From positions 1 to 64,000 of the forward strand of contig NZ_JBPKBI010000006.1 of the NCBI RefSeq assembly GCF_051388935.1: a DNA stretch of 64,000 bases, read 5' to 3'. Made by a program: the position numbers and the translations under genes. Source of the DNA: Yinghuangia sp035454725 (GTDB lineage Bacteria; Actinomycetota; Actinomycetes; Streptomycetales; Streptomycetaceae). Positions 25,431 through 34,550 of the stretch are shown here, in pieces (the stretch's first letter is position 1; each line of letters starts with the position of its first letter). The notes beneath the pieces were generated by a model. That model was not told where the DNA came from and searched no databases. It saw only the letters and a program-made list of their open reading frames with translations.

Positions 25431-26792
25431 TCATCGGCGAACGCGCACAGACAGCACCGCACACACCAGCAACATCAGCAGCCCCCAGAGAACGTACGCA
25501 TTGGCGAGCAACAGGTCGGGAAACGCGAGGTGGAGTTCTCGGCCGGCCCGGTAGGGCACGCGCCAGATGATCCCGGTGGGGACGGCTTTCGGCAGTTCGA
25601 CGCGGTGTGCCGGAGGCGCCAGCATGACGGCGGGCAGTACGCACGCCCCCGCGAGCAGCGCGGGACGCCGCCACCAGGGTGAGCGCACGTTGCGGCCGGC
25701 GCTCACCAGTAGCACCGTGCCCGGCACGATCCACACCCAGTGGTGCGACCACGTTATCGGCGCAATCAGCAGACCGGTCAGCGCAGTCGTGCACAGCCCG
25801 GCCAACTCGCCTTGGCTGCGGGAGCGTTCGTCAAGCCCGGAGGCGGCGCGGCGCTGGAGCACGGCCGCTGACGCGATGCCGACGAGAGCGACGGCCGCGG
25901 TGAGCGGCAGCCAGACGGCCACCGAGGGTTCGGGGTCGCTCAGCACGCGAGCGAGGGCGCCGCGCAGCGACTGGTTGCCGGGCCACTCGAACGGCCCGAC
26001 ACGCGATGTGTCGAGGAAAAGCAGGTCTCCCCAGTAGCGCATGGACGCCTCGGGCAGCAGCGCCAGGCCGATCGCGACCGTGGCTGTGAACGTGCCCAGG
26101 GCGGTGAGCGTTTCGCGGATGCGGCCGGTCGCGAGCAGGTAGAGGACGAAGCAGGCGGGGGTGAGCTTGATGCCGGCGGCGATGCCGATGCCCACGCCCA
26201 CACGACGGTCGCCCGGCGGCCGGGAGAAGTCGTACAGGACCAGGCACATGATGAGCAGGTTGATCTGGCCGAACCGCAAGGTCTCCTGGACCGGTTCGGT
26301 CCACAGCAGGACGCCGGCGGTCACCGCCGAGGCCGGGTGCCGGGTCCGCGGCGACGCGACGCCGGCCAGGCCCCAGGCGAGGTACGCGGCGAAGTACAGG
26401 AGCAGGAGGTTCGCGACGACACCGAGTGGCTTGGCCAGCCCGAGCGGCAGCAGCGAGAACGGGCCGAAACCCAGTGCGGCCCAAGGCGTGTACGTGAACG
26501 GCAGGCGCGCCGCGCCGACGGTTTGCTCGTAGAGGTCCTGCCCACCGTCCAGGGCGGCGGTGCCTCCGGCGTGGTAGACGCGCAGGTCGCCGAGCCACCA
26601 CATCTGGGCGGGACGGGTCATCGCCAAGGCGAGGTAGGCGAGCAGGGAGACGGCCGCGATCACCGCCCACACGTGCGGGGGCAGGCGTGGGGCGGCGAAC
26701 CGAAGGGGGGTGCCGGGCCGGTTGCGGGGTCGGCGTCCGGCGAGGAAACGTGGCCGGCCGGAGCCGGTCCGATCAGGGGACGGCTCGGACAT
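25431..26792 (-). CDS. GT87-family membrane glycosyltransferase (polyprenyl-phosphate-mannose-dependent type)
   Basis: A 453-residue integral membrane protein with about ten membrane segments. The first loop holds 'WWLGDLRVYHAGGTAALDGG' with the conserved Asp-Leu-xx-Tyr of GT-C glycosyltransferases, followed by 'LYEQTVGAARLPFTYTPWAA', the F-(T/R)-Y-x-P pattern of GT87 (DUF2029). Actinobacterial members such as PimE add alpha-1,2-mannose to lipid glycans on the outer face of the membrane from polyprenyl-phosphate mannose. 'LIAPITWSHHWVWIVPG' in a later segment also matches the family. No partner genes adjoin it. Start ATG 26792. Confidence 0.87.
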   Translation of the reverse strand: MSEPSPDRTGSGRPRFLAGRRPRNRPGTPLRFAAPRLPPHVWAVIAAVSLLAYLALAMTRPAQMWWLGDLRVYHAGGTAALDGGQDLYEQTVGAARLPFTYTPWAALGFGPFSLLPLGLAKPLGVVANLLLLYFAAYLAWGLAGVASPRTRHPASAVTAGVLLWTEPVQETLRFGQINLLIMCLVLYDFSRPPGDRRVGVGIGIAAGIKLTPACFVLYLLATGRIRETLTALGTFTATVAIGLALLPEASMRYWGDLLFLDTSRVGPFEWPGNQSLRGALARVLSDPEPSVAVWLPLTAAVALVGIASAAVLQRRAASGLDERSRSQGELAGLCTTALTGLLIAPITWSHHWVWIVPGTVLLVSAGRNVRSPWWRRPALLAGACVLPAVMLAPPAHRVELPKAVPTGIIWRVPYRAGRELHLAFPDLLLANAYVLWGLLMLLVCAVLSVRVRR

Positions 26793-27133
26793 GCGCTGAG
26801 CGTGTCAACGCCCGTTTGACCATGTCAAATGGCAGGTGACGGCCTGTCAGGTGACAGCGCCCGCGCCCGCATCGGTTCAGGCCCAAAGGAGGAGTTCGCC
26901 GCGCACACGGTCTTCGGGCCGGTGGTCCGCAGGCTGAGCCTCACCGGCACCGCGGTGGGGGCTGTTCGCGCGGCACGGTCGACGCCACCTGCGGTCTCCC
27001 GCTCGCCGGCGCGCCGGGTGAGGGAGGTGCATGACGGCGATGACGCCGAGGGCCCGGAGCCGACGGCTCCCGCCCCGCAAAGAGGCCGCCGTTCGCGGGG
27101 AGGGGGCGGCCCGCGAACGGCGGCTCGGGGAGC
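26793..27133. other. Intergenic stretch, no gene seen
   Basis: About 340 bp between the glycosyltransferase promoter and the fadB terminator. Several long frames exist because of high GC, but none has a ribosome site or protein-like composition. A CATGTCAAATGGCAG stretch at 26821 near the glycosyltransferase start is A/T-rich and may be promoter DNA. Confidence 0.45.
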
Positions 27134-27167
27134 GTGCGGCCCGCGTTTCGAGGGGGACGGGCCGCAC
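27134..27167 (-). terminator. Hairpin terminator of the fadA-fadB operon
   Basis: GTGCGGCCC (27134-27142) pairs with GGGCCGCAC (27159-27167) across a 16-base loop, 7 bp beyond the fadB stop. Confidence 0.6.
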
Positions 27168-27174
27168 GCGGGCT

Positions 27175-29292
27175 TCAGCGCGGCACCGACGCCACACCCG
27201 GGTCGAGGAACCGCTTGCCGGTCACCTTCTCCGACACCCCCGCCCGGTCGAGGTACGGCGTGATCCCGCCCAGGTGGAACGGCCACGCCGCACCGGTGAT
27301 CATGCACAGGTCGATGTCCTGCGCCGCCTGCACCACACCCTCGTCGAGCATGAGCCGGATCTCCTGCGCGAGTGCCGCGAGCGCCCGCTCGCGGACCTGC
27401 TCGGAGGTGAGCGGCGACGAGCCGACCTCCAGCAGCGCGGCCACCTCGGGATCGACCTCAGGGGCACCCGACTCCCAGGTCAGGAACGACCGCTTGCCGG
27501 CGCTGACCACGCGCTCCAGGTTCGCCGAGACGCCGAACCGGTCGGGGAACGCGGTGTGCAGGGTCTCGGACACGTGCGCCGCGATGGCCGGGCCGACCAG
27601 TTCGAGCAGCACCATCGGCGACATCGGCAGGCCGAGCGGTTCGAGCGCCTTGTCGGCGACGTCGATCGGCGTGCCCTCGTCGACCGCCGCGAGCACCTCG
27701 CCCAGGAACCGGGTCAGGATCCGGTTGACCACGAACGCCGGGGCGTCCTGGGCCAGCACCGCCGTCTTCCGCAACTGCTTGGCGACGCCGAACGCCGTTG
27801 CCAGCGAAGCGTCGTCGGTCTGCTCGGCACGCACCACCTCCAACAGCGGCAGCACCGCGACCGGGTTGAAGAAGTGGAAGCCGACGACGCGTTCGGGGTG
27901 CGCGAGCTTCGACGCCATCTCGGTGACCGACAGCGAGGACGTGTTGGTCGCCAGCACGCATTCTGCCGAGACGACGGCCTCGACCTCGGCGAACACCTGC
28001 TGCTTGACCGACATCTCCTCGAAGACGGCCTCGATGACGAAGTCCGCGTCCGCGAACGCCTCTTTGGACAGCGAGCCGGAGACCAGCGCCTTGTAGCGGT
28101 TCGCCGCATCCGGGCTGAGACGCTTCCTGGCGAGCAGCTTGTCGATCTCGTCGCGGACGTAACCCACGCCCTTGTCGACGCGCTCCTGGTCGATGTCGGT
28201 GAGAACGACCGGGACTTCGAGGCGCCGCGCGAACAACAGCGCGAGCTGGGAGGCCATCAGGCCCGCGCCGACGACGCCGACCTTGGTGACGGGCCGCGCC
28301 AGCGACCGGTCCGGCGCACCCGCCGGACGCTTGGCCCGCTTCTGCACCAGGTCGAACGCGTAGAGCCCCGAACGCAGTTCGTCGCCCATGATGAGGTCGG
28401 CGAGCGCTTCGTCCTCCAGTGCGAACCCGGCCTCGACGTCGCCGCTGCGGGCCGCGTCGATGATGTCGAGCGCCCGGTACGGCGCCGGGGATGCGCCGTG
28501 CACCTTCGCGTCGGCGATCGCCCGGCCCTGCGCGACGGCCTTGTCCCAGCCCTCGCCGCGGTCGAAGTCGGTGCGCTCGACAGTGACTTCGCCCGTCACC
28601 ACGCGCGCGGCCCAGCGCAGCGACTCGGCGAGGAAGTCCGCCGGGTCCAACAGCACGTCGGCGATGCCGAGTTCGTACGCCTTGACGCCGTTCAGCTGTT
28701 TGTTCTGGTCGAGTGCGTTCCCGATGACCACCGAGACCGCCTTCTCCGGCCCGATCAGGTTCGGCAGCAACGTGCAGCCGCCCCAACCCGGAACCAGCCC
28801 GAGGAAGCACTCCGGCAGCGAGAACGCGGGCACCGCCGACGAGATCGTGCGGTAGGTGCACGCGAGGCCGATCTCGACGCCACCGCCCATCGCGGCGCCG
28901 TTGTAGAACCCGAACGTCGGCACCGGCAGCGACCGCAGCCGCCCGAACGCCGCGTGCCCGGCCTGCCCGATCGCGAGGGCCTGCTCGCGGTTCCGGATGA
29001 CGCCGACGCCCTTCAGGTCCGCGCCGACCGCGAAGATGAACGGCTTGCCCGTCACACCCGCGGCGACGATCGCGCCGGACGCGGCAAGCTGCTCCACCTG
29101 GTCGAGTGCCGCGCCGAGTTCGGCGAGCCCGGCGGGCCCGAATGTCGTGGGCTTGGTGTGGTCCTGCCCGTTGTCCATGGTGATCAGCGCGAACTTGCCT
29201 GCCCCGTAAGGCAGGTCGACAAGCCGCACCGGGAATCGGGTGACAAGTTCGTCCGGGAACACGTCCCGGGCGAGCTGCTTGAGGTCCGTCAC
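27175..29292 (-). CDS. fadB: Fatty-acid beta-oxidation alpha subunit (enoyl-CoA hydratase / 3-hydroxyacyl-CoA dehydrogenase)
   Basis: A 705-residue two-domain enzyme. The N-terminal third is a crotonase fold with 'AAMGGGVEIGLACTYRTISS' and 'FLGLVPGWGGCTLLPNLIG', which hydrates enoyl-CoA. The middle is an NAD-binding domain, 'VGVVGAGLMASQLALLFARR', followed by the dehydrogenase catalytic His in 'VVGFHFFNPVAVLPLLEVV'; helical 3HCDH domains close the protein. It makes 3-ketoacyl-CoA for the thiolase encoded just upstream. The glycine motif ends GLMAS rather than GxMG, as in other actinobacterial FadB. The GTG at 29292 overlaps the fadA stop (GTGA), so the subunits are translationally coupled, as for a heteromeric complex. 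Confidence 0.93.
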   Translation of the reverse strand: MTDLKQLARDVFPDELVTRFPVRLVDLPYGAGKFALITMDNGQDHTKPTTFGPAGLAELGAALDQVEQLAASGAIVAAGVTGKPFIFAVGADLKGVGVIRNREQALAIGQAGHAAFGRLRSLPVPTFGFYNGAAMGGGVEIGLACTYRTISSAVPAFSLPECFLGLVPGWGGCTLLPNLIGPEKAVSVVIGNALDQNKQLNGVKAYELGIADVLLDPADFLAESLRWAARVVTGEVTVERTDFDRGEGWDKAVAQGRAIADAKVHGASPAPYRALDIIDAARSGDVEAGFALEDEALADLIMGDELRSGLYAFDLVQKRAKRPAGAPDRSLARPVTKVGVVGAGLMASQLALLFARRLEVPVVLTDIDQERVDKGVGYVRDEIDKLLARKRLSPDAANRYKALVSGSLSKEAFADADFVIEAVFEEMSVKQQVFAEVEAVVSAECVLATNTSSLSVTEMASKLAHPERVVGFHFFNPVAVLPLLEVVRAEQTDDASLATAFGVAKQLRKTAVLAQDAPAFVVNRILTRFLGEVLAAVDEGTPIDVADKALEPLGLPMSPMVLLELVGPAIAAHVSETLHTAFPDRFGVSANLERVVSAGKRSFLTWESGAPEVDPEVAALLEVGSSPLTSEQVRERALAALAQEIRLMLDEGVVQAAQDIDLCMITGAAWPFHLGGITPYLDRAGVSEKVTGKRFLDPGVASVPR

Positions 29293-30491
29293 TTCTCGCC
29301 CTCCCAGTGGGGGTTCTCCCAGATGACCGTTCCGCCCATGCCCAGGCCGATGCACATCGACGTCAGGCCGTAGCGGACCTCGGGGTGGTCCTCGAACTGC
29401 CGGGCGAGCTGCGTCATCAGCCGCACGCCCGACGACGCGAGCGGGTGGCCGTACGCGATCGCGCCGCCGTACTTGTTGACGCGCGGATCGTCGTCGGCGA
29501 TGCCGTAGTGGTCCAGGAACGACAGCACCTGGACGGCGAACGCCTCGTTCAGCTCGAAAAGCCCGATGTCGTCGATCGTCAGGCCCGCGCGCTCCAGCGC
29601 CTTCTCGGTCGCCGGCACCGGCCCGATGCCCATGACCTCCGGCTCGACTCCGGCGAACGCGTACTGCACGAGGCGCATCTTGACCGGCAGCCCGAGCTCG
29701 CGCGCGGTCTCCTCGGACGCGATGATCGCCGCAGTGGCGCCGTCGTTGAGGCCCGCCGAATTGCCGGCGGTGACGCGGCCCCGCACCCGGAACGGTGTCT
29801 TGAGTCCCGCAAGGCCCTCCAACGTCGTTCCCGGGCGCGGCTGTTCGTCATCCGTGGCGAGACCGAAGCCCTGCTCCTGCGAGCGGACCGCGACGGGCAC
29901 GAGGTCCTGCTGGATCACCCCGTCCGCGTACGCCTTGGCGGCCTTCTCCTGGCTGCCGACCGCATACGCGTCGGCGCGCTCCTTGGTGAGCTGCGGGAAC
30001 CGGTCGTGGATGTTCTCCGCCGTCGAGCCCATGATGAGCGCGGACGGGTCGACCAGCTTCTCGGCGACGATGCGCGGGTTCGGATCGGCCTGCTCGCCCA
30101 TCGGGTGGCGGCCCATGTGTTCGACGCCGCCCGCGATGGCGATGTCGAGCGCGCCCAGTGCGATGCCGCCCGCGACATTGGTCACCGCGGTCATCGCGCC
30201 GGCGCACATACGGTCGACCGCGTAGCCGGGCACCGACTTCGGCAGCCCGGACAGCAGCGCCGCCGTACGGCCGATCGTCAGGCCCTGGTCGCCGATCTGC
30301 GTGGTGGCCGCGATCGCGACCTCGTCGACCTTGTCCCCGGGCAGTTGTGGATTGCGGCGCAGCAGCTCCCGGATACAGGCGATGACCAGGTCGTCGGCGC
30401 GGGTCTCGTGGTACATGCCCTTGGGGCCGGCCTTGCCGAAGGGGGTTCGGACACCGTCGACGAAGACGACGTCCCTGGGGTGGCGAGACAC
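29289..30491 (-). CDS. fadA: Acetyl-CoA acyltransferase (thiolase)
   Basis: A 400-residue thiolase that cleaves 3-ketoacyl-CoA to acetyl-CoA and a shortened acyl-CoA. The nucleophilic Cys96 is in 'VDRMCAGAMTAVTNVAGG'. 'ELNEAFAVQVLSF', the His of 'AIAYGHPLASSGVRL' and the second Cys of 'SMCIGLGMGGTVIWEN' complete the site. The GTG at 30491 follows GAGGAG; a longer frame to 30524 has no ribosome site. It is the first gene of the fadAB operon, and a perfect 12-bp palindrome lies 40-51 bp upstream of its start. Confidence 0.94.
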   Translation of the reverse strand: MSRHPRDVVFVDGVRTPFGKAGPKGMYHETRADDLVIACIRELLRRNPQLPGDKVDEVAIAATTQIGDQGLTIGRTAALLSGLPKSVPGYAVDRMCAGAMTAVTNVAGGIALGALDIAIAGGVEHMGRHPMGEQADPNPRIVAEKLVDPSALIMGSTAENIHDRFPQLTKERADAYAVGSQEKAAKAYADGVIQQDLVPVAVRSQEQGFGLATDDEQPRPGTTLEGLAGLKTPFRVRGRVTAGNSAGLNDGATAAIIASEETARELGLPVKMRLVQYAFAGVEPEVMGIGPVPATEKALERAGLTIDDIGLFELNEAFAVQVLSFLDHYGIADDDPRVNKYGGAIAYGHPLASSGVRLMTQLARQFEDHPEVRYGLTSMCIGLGMGGTVIWENPHWEGEK

Positions 30492-30530
30492 AGTGGCAGC
30501 ACTCCTCGTGGAAGGGTTACGCACCCATGC

Positions 30531-30542
30531 TACTCATGAGTA
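30531..30542. promoter_or_regulatory. Palindrome TACTCATGAGTA upstream of fadA
   Basis: A perfect 12-bp palindrome in an A/T-rich patch (TGCTACTCATGAGTAATAAGTA), 40-51 bp before the fadA start. Position and symmetry fit a repressor of fatty-acid breakdown (TetR- or FadR-like). The regulator is not in the window. The rest of 30492-30810 shows no gene. Confidence 0.6.
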
Positions 30543-30738
30543 ATAAGTACGCCTAGGGGGTGTTACCGACGGTACGCCGCGGTGCGCCCGTGGGCCTCCA
30601 GGCACGCGGCGGTGTCCCCGGGGTGCCTCTGGATTGCGTTGAGTAAGTGTTTGGGTGCGTATTGGCGATGTTGCCCGATCTTTGCGACATCCTGACCGGC
30701 TTTTTGCGGATGAATGCCAAAATCAGCGAAGCCTTCGC

Positions 30739-30757
30739 TCACTTAGCCTCCCCTTAC
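30739..30757 (-). promoter_or_regulatory. Weak DmdR/IdeR-like iron box upstream of efeO
   Basis: On the minus strand GTAAGGGGAGGCTAAGTGA matches the actinobacterial iron box TTAGGTTAGGCTCACCTAA at about 11 of 19 positions, including the central AGGCT. It lies 54-72 bp before efeO. On its own it is weak; a much better copy stands at efeU. Confidence 0.35.
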
Positions 30758-30810
30758 TTCCCCTCTTCCTTCGCAAATAACGTCCCGTTCCAAGCCACGC
30801 TGGAGTCCCC

Positions 30811-31932
30811 ATGCCTGCCGCCCGCCGTACGCTCGCCGCCATAGTCGGGACCGCTGTACTGGGCGTTCCCGCCCTGGTCGCGTGCAGCAGCGACGCCGGC
30901 GGCGACGCCGTCAAGGTCACCGCGACGGACAAGAAGTGCGAGGTCGCCAAGACCGACTGGAGCGAGGGCAAGAACACCCTGAAGATCACGAACAAGGGCA
31001 GCCAGGTCACCGAGGTCTACGTCTACGCCCAAGGCGACCGCATCATCACCGAGCGGGAGAACATCGGTCCGGGCCTCTCCGTGGAGATCACCTTCGAGAT
31101 CAAGCCCGGGCAGTACGAAGTGGCGTGCAAGCCCGGAATGAAGGGCGACGGCATCCGCCAGGCGGTCACGGTCGCGGGCAAGGCCGAGGAGAAGCCGCTC
31201 GATCCGCGCCTGGCCAAGGCCGTCGCGGACTACCGCGCGTTCGTCCAGGAACGAGTCGACTCGTCACTGCCGGTGCTGGAGCAGTTCGTCGCCGCGGTCA
31301 AGGCCGGCGACACCGCCAAGGCCAAGGAGCTCTACGCCAAATCCCGCCACGGCTGGGAGAGCATCGAGCCGGTCGCCGAGAGCTTCGGCGACCTCGACCC
31401 GAAGATGGACGCCCGAGAGGCCGATCTTGAGCCGGGCCAGGAGTTCACCGGCTGGCACCGCCTGGAGAAGACCCTGTGGACGACCGGGCAGATCACCCCG
31501 GACGACCACACGTACGCCGACCGGCTCCTCGTCGACTACAAGGACCTCCAGGCCAAGGTCGGCACCGCCGAGATCACCCCCACCTCGATCGCCAACGGCG
31601 CGAAGGAACTGCTCGACGAGGTCGCGACGGGCAAGGTCACCGGCGAGGAGGAGGCGTTCAGCCACACCGACCTCGTCGACTTCGACGGCAACGTCGCCGG
31701 CGCGAAGAAGGCGTTCGAGCTGCTGAGGCCCGTCGTGGCGGAGAAGGACCCGGCCCTGGACGGGACCCTGACGGCGGAGTTCGCCGCGATCGACGCGCTG
31801 CTCGCGAAGTACCGGCAGGGCGACGGCTACGTCTCGTACGACACGGTCGGCGACCAGCAGCGCAAGGAACTGTCCGACGCCGTCAACGCGCTCGCCGAGC
31901 CGTTGTCCAAGCTGGCCGCCGTCGTCGCGTGA
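30811..31932 (+). CDS. efeO: Iron uptake lipoprotein EfeO (cupredoxin plus M75 domain)
   Basis: A 373-residue exported protein. The signal ends in a lipobox 'ALVAC' (Cys25), so it is membrane-anchored. Residues 35-125 form a cupredoxin-like domain ('VKVTATDKKCEVAKTDWSEG' to 'GQYEVACKPGMKGDGIRQAV'). Residues 135-373 are the M75 (imelysin-like) domain with the metal-binding HxxE in 'FTGWHRLEKTLW'. EfeO captures iron outside the membrane and passes it to the EfeU permease, with the haem peroxidase EfeB. efeB follows 37 bp downstream; efeU is on the other strand after it. The ATG at 30811 has no strong ribosome site. Confidence 0.93.
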   Translation: MPAARRTLAAIVGTAVLGVPALVACSSDAGGDAVKVTATDKKCEVAKTDWSEGKNTLKITNKGSQVTEVYVYAQGDRIITERENIGPGLSVEITFEIKPGQYEVACKPGMKGDGIRQAVTVAGKAEEKPLDPRLAKAVADYRAFVQERVDSSLPVLEQFVAAVKAGDTAKAKELYAKSRHGWESIEPVAESFGDLDPKMDAREADLEPGQEFTGWHRLEKTLWTTGQITPDDHTYADRLLVDYKDLQAKVGTAEITPTSIANGAKELLDEVATGKVTGEEEAFSHTDLVDFDGNVAGAKKAFELLRPVVAEKDPALDGTLTAEFAAIDALLAKYRQGDGYVSYDTVGDQQRKELSDAVNALAEPLSKLAAVVA

Positions 31933-31969
31933 CGGCCTGCGCACCACTGCACCGGCGAAGGAGATCGCG

Positions 31970-33316
31970 ATGACCGAAAACAAGCCCGGCCGCGCGGAAG
32001 AGGCACAGGAAGAGGCACCCGAAGCCGAGGCGGCGGTGGGATGCACCGACGCCACACCGCCGCCCGCGTCCGCCGAGCGCTCCGGGGTGAGCCGCCGCGC
32101 GCTGATCGGCTGGACCGGCGGCGCGCTGGCCGTCGGCGCGGGCGCCGCGGGCGGAGTCGCCGCCGCGGTCACCACGTCCGAAAAGGACACCGGTACGCGC
32201 GTCACCACCCACGCGGTTCCGTTCGAGGGCGCGCACCAGGCCGGCATCGCGACACCCGTCCAGGACCGCCTGCACTTCGTCGCCTTCGACGTCACCACGG
32301 ACGATCGCGCCAAGCTCGTCAGGCTCCTACAGCAATGGACCGCCGCCGCACGGGCCATGACGCAGGGTCAGCCCGTGGGACTGGGCGCCGTCGGCGGCAT
32401 CGCCGAGGCGCCGCCGGACGACACCGGCGAGGCACTCGGCCTGCCGGCGGCGAACCTGACACTCACCATCGGGTTCGGGCCGACCTTGTTCGTCAAGGAC
32501 AACAAGGACCGCTTCGGTATCGCGGCCAGACGTCCCGTCGCGCTGGCCGACCTGCCGCCCTTTCCGGCGGACAACCTCGACCCCGCGCGCTCGGGCGGCG
32601 ACATCTGCGTCCAGGCGTGCGCGGACGACCCGCAGGTCGCGGTGCACGCGATACGCAACCTCGCGCGCATCGGGTTCGGCACGGTCGCGGTGCGCTGGTC
32701 CCAGCTCGGGTTCGGGAAGACCTCGTCGACGACGCCGGACGCGCAGACTCCGCGCAACCTCTTCGGCTTCAAGGACGGGACGCGCAACATCGCGGGCACC
32801 GAGACCGAGCGGCTGGACCGGCATGTGTGGGCGCGTGCCGAAGACGGCTCGGACTGGATGGACGGCGGCTCGTACCTCGTCGCCCGGCGCATCCGCATGC
32901 ACATCGAGACGTGGGACCGCACCCCGCTCGGTGAGCAGGAGGACATCATCGGCCGGGACAAGAACGAAGGCGCGCCGATCGGGGCGAGCGGCGAGCACGA
33001 CGACGTGCCGCTGAAGGCGCTCAAGGACAACGCGCACGTGCGGCTGTCGCACCCCGACAGCAACGACGGAGTGACGATCCTGCGCCGCGGCTACTCGTTC
33101 GTCGACGGCTCCGACGGCCTCGGCCGCCTCGACGCGGGCCTGTTCTTCATCGCCTACCAGCGCGACCCGAGGCACGGTTTCATCCCGTTGCAGCAGAAAC
33201 TGGCATCGCAGGACTCGCTCAACGAGTACATCCAGCACGTCGGTTCGGCGCTCTTCGCCTGTCCGCCGGGCGTGCGCGGTCCGGACGACTACTGGGGCCG
33301 GACACTCTTCGGCTGA
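31970..33316 (+). CDS. efeB: Iron uptake DyP-type peroxidase EfeB
   Basis: A 448-residue dye-decolorising peroxidase. An unusually long acidic N-terminus (about 38 residues, with 'EEAQEEAPEAEAAVG') precedes the twin-arginine export signal 'SRRALIGWTGGALAVGAGAA'. The haem-site GxxDG motif is in 'LFGFKDGTRNIAG' with the catalytic Asp, and 'AHVRLSHPDSNDG' is in the region of the proximal His. EfeB is exported folded with haem by the Tat system and helps EfeO/EfeU by oxidising Fe(II); release of iron from haem has also been proposed. The ATG at 31970 follows AAGGAGAT. It is in the efeO operon and convergent with efeU. Confidence 0.93.
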   Translation: MTENKPGRAEEAQEEAPEAEAAVGCTDATPPPASAERSGVSRRALIGWTGGALAVGAGAAGGVAAAVTTSEKDTGTRVTTHAVPFEGAHQAGIATPVQDRLHFVAFDVTTDDRAKLVRLLQQWTAAARAMTQGQPVGLGAVGGIAEAPPDDTGEALGLPAANLTLTIGFGPTLFVKDNKDRFGIAARRPVALADLPPFPADNLDPARSGGDICVQACADDPQVAVHAIRNLARIGFGTVAVRWSQLGFGKTSSTTPDAQTPRNLFGFKDGTRNIAGTETERLDRHVWARAEDGSDWMDGGSYLVARRIRMHIETWDRTPLGEQEDIIGRDKNEGAPIGASGEHDDVPLKALKDNAHVRLSHPDSNDGVTILRRGYSFVDGSDGLGRLDAGLFFIAYQRDPRHGFIPLQQKLASQDSLNEYIQHVGSALFACPPGVRGPDDYWGRTLFG

Positions 33317-33341
33317 ATTCCGCGGACCAAGAACCACAACC

Positions 33342-33379
33342 ATCGGGCGGGCCGTTCCTCACGGAAGGGCCCGCCCGAT
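33342..33379. terminator. Bidirectional terminator between efeB and efeU
   Basis: A perfect 11-bp stem ATCGGGCGGGC (33342-33352) / GCCCGCCCGAT (33369-33379) lies between the converging efeB and efeU genes. A 16-base loop holds further pairing. Confidence 0.8.
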
Positions 33380-33409
33380 CCCACGTCGTCCGCCGCCCGC
33401 TCGGCGGTC

Positions 33410-34258
33410 CTACGCCTGCACGGCGTCCTGCTGCCCGGCAACCGTCGGCGCGGACTTGGGCTTCGGCCGATGGAACAGGAAGACCGCCATCACCGGCACG
33501 AGGTACGCCGCCCACACCACGCACTGCGCGACCGTCGGGTTCGGCTGGAAGTTGAAAATGCCCTTGAGCAGCGTGCCGTACCAACTGCCCGGCTCGATGG
33601 TCTCGGAGACGTCGAACGCACGGTTGTTCAGACCCGGCACGAAGTCGGCCTCCTGAAGGTCGTGGACACCGTACGCGAGCACACCTGCGGCGACCACGAT
33701 CAGCGCACCGCCGGTCCACGTGAAGAACTTGGCGAGGTTGATGCGCACCGCGCCCCTGTAGAAGAAGTACGCCAGGATGACCGCCGACACGATCCCCAGG
33801 GCGACGCCGATCAGCGGGTCGCTCCCGTCGTCGGTCGCGCGCACCGCCGTCCAGACGAACAGGGCCGTCTCCAGGCCCTCGCGGCCCACCGACAGGAACG
33901 CGGTCAGCACCAGCGCGCCCGTGCCCATCGCGATCGCGGCGTCCAGCTTGCCGTGCAACTCGGCCTTCAGGTGCCGCGCCGTGCGACGCATCCAGAAGAC
34001 CATCCAGGTCACCAGGGCCACGGCGAGGATCGACAGCGAACCCCCGAAAAGCTCCTGCTGCTCGAACGTCATCTCCGCCGATGTGAACTCCAACAGCGCC
34101 CCGAACCCGAGGCTGAGCACCACCGCCACGGCCACCCCGCCCCACACGGGCGCCAGCTTGTCCGTGCGGCCGGTCTTGACCAGGTAGGCCACGAGAATGC
34201 TGACGACCAGAGCAGCCTCAAGGCCCTCACGCAGGCCTATCAGGTAGTTGGCGAACAC
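33410..34258 (-). CDS. efeU: Iron permease EfeU (FTR1 family)
   Basis: A 282-residue membrane protein with seven membrane segments. Both iron-binding REGLE motifs are present: 'YLIGLREGLEAALVVSIL' in TM1 and 'LSVGREGLETALFVWTAV' in TM4. FTR1/EfeU transports ferric iron supplied by EfeO after oxidation by EfeB. In most bacteria the order is efeU-efeO-efeB in one operon; here efeU is transcribed alone and towards efeB. The GTG at 34258 follows AGGAGAT. A very good iron box lies 66-84 bp upstream, so repression by a DmdR/IdeR-type regulator under iron sufficiency is likely. Confidence 0.94.
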   Translation of the reverse strand: MFANYLIGLREGLEAALVVSILVAYLVKTGRTDKLAPVWGGVAVAVVLSLGFGALLEFTSAEMTFEQQELFGGSLSILAVALVTWMVFWMRRTARHLKAELHGKLDAAIAMGTGALVLTAFLSVGREGLETALFVWTAVRATDDGSDPLIGVALGIVSAVILAYFFYRGAVRINLAKFFTWTGGALIVVAAGVLAYGVHDLQEADFVPGLNNRAFDVSETIEPGSWYGTLLKGIFNFQPNPTVAQCVVWAAYLVPVMAVFLFHRPKPKSAPTVAGQQDAVQA

Positions 34259-34323
34259 GGGCAGATCTCCTAAGGCATGCGAACAGCGCCGCGCGGTTGC
34301 ACGGAAAACAATCAGGAGGAAAG

Positions 34324-34342
34324 TAGGCAAGGCTCACCAAAG
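34324..34342. promoter_or_regulatory. DmdR/IdeR iron box upstream of efeU
   Basis: GTAGGCAAGGCTCACCAAA matches the actinobacterial iron-box consensus TTAGGTTAGGCTCACCTAA at 15 of 19 positions, with the core AAGGCTCACC intact. It lies 66-84 bp before the efeU GTG start. That DmdR1/IdeR binds this consensus is established in Streptomyces and mycobacteria; binding here is inferred. Confidence 0.75.
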
Positions 34343-34550
34343 CACTTGGCCTGCGACAGCGTCAATGCGCGAAGTGGTGCTGTGGCACACAGATGGCGTC
34401 AAATGTTTGGAAAGCCGCCCGCGGAACGCCGGAGAGTAGGCGAAATATCGCGCTGCGGCGTCACCGGCCGTCCGGGCAAGCCGCGTTATCGCACTTTGCG
34501 GCCGCCGTAATGTTGCGCGTTAAAGCGATAAAGAAACCTCCCCAAACGCG

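Noticed and set aside
27031..29373. 780-codon open frame on the plus strand opposite fadB
   Set aside because: Composition is Arg/Asp/His/Leu-rich with no protein motifs; it is the complement of a clear fadB gene.
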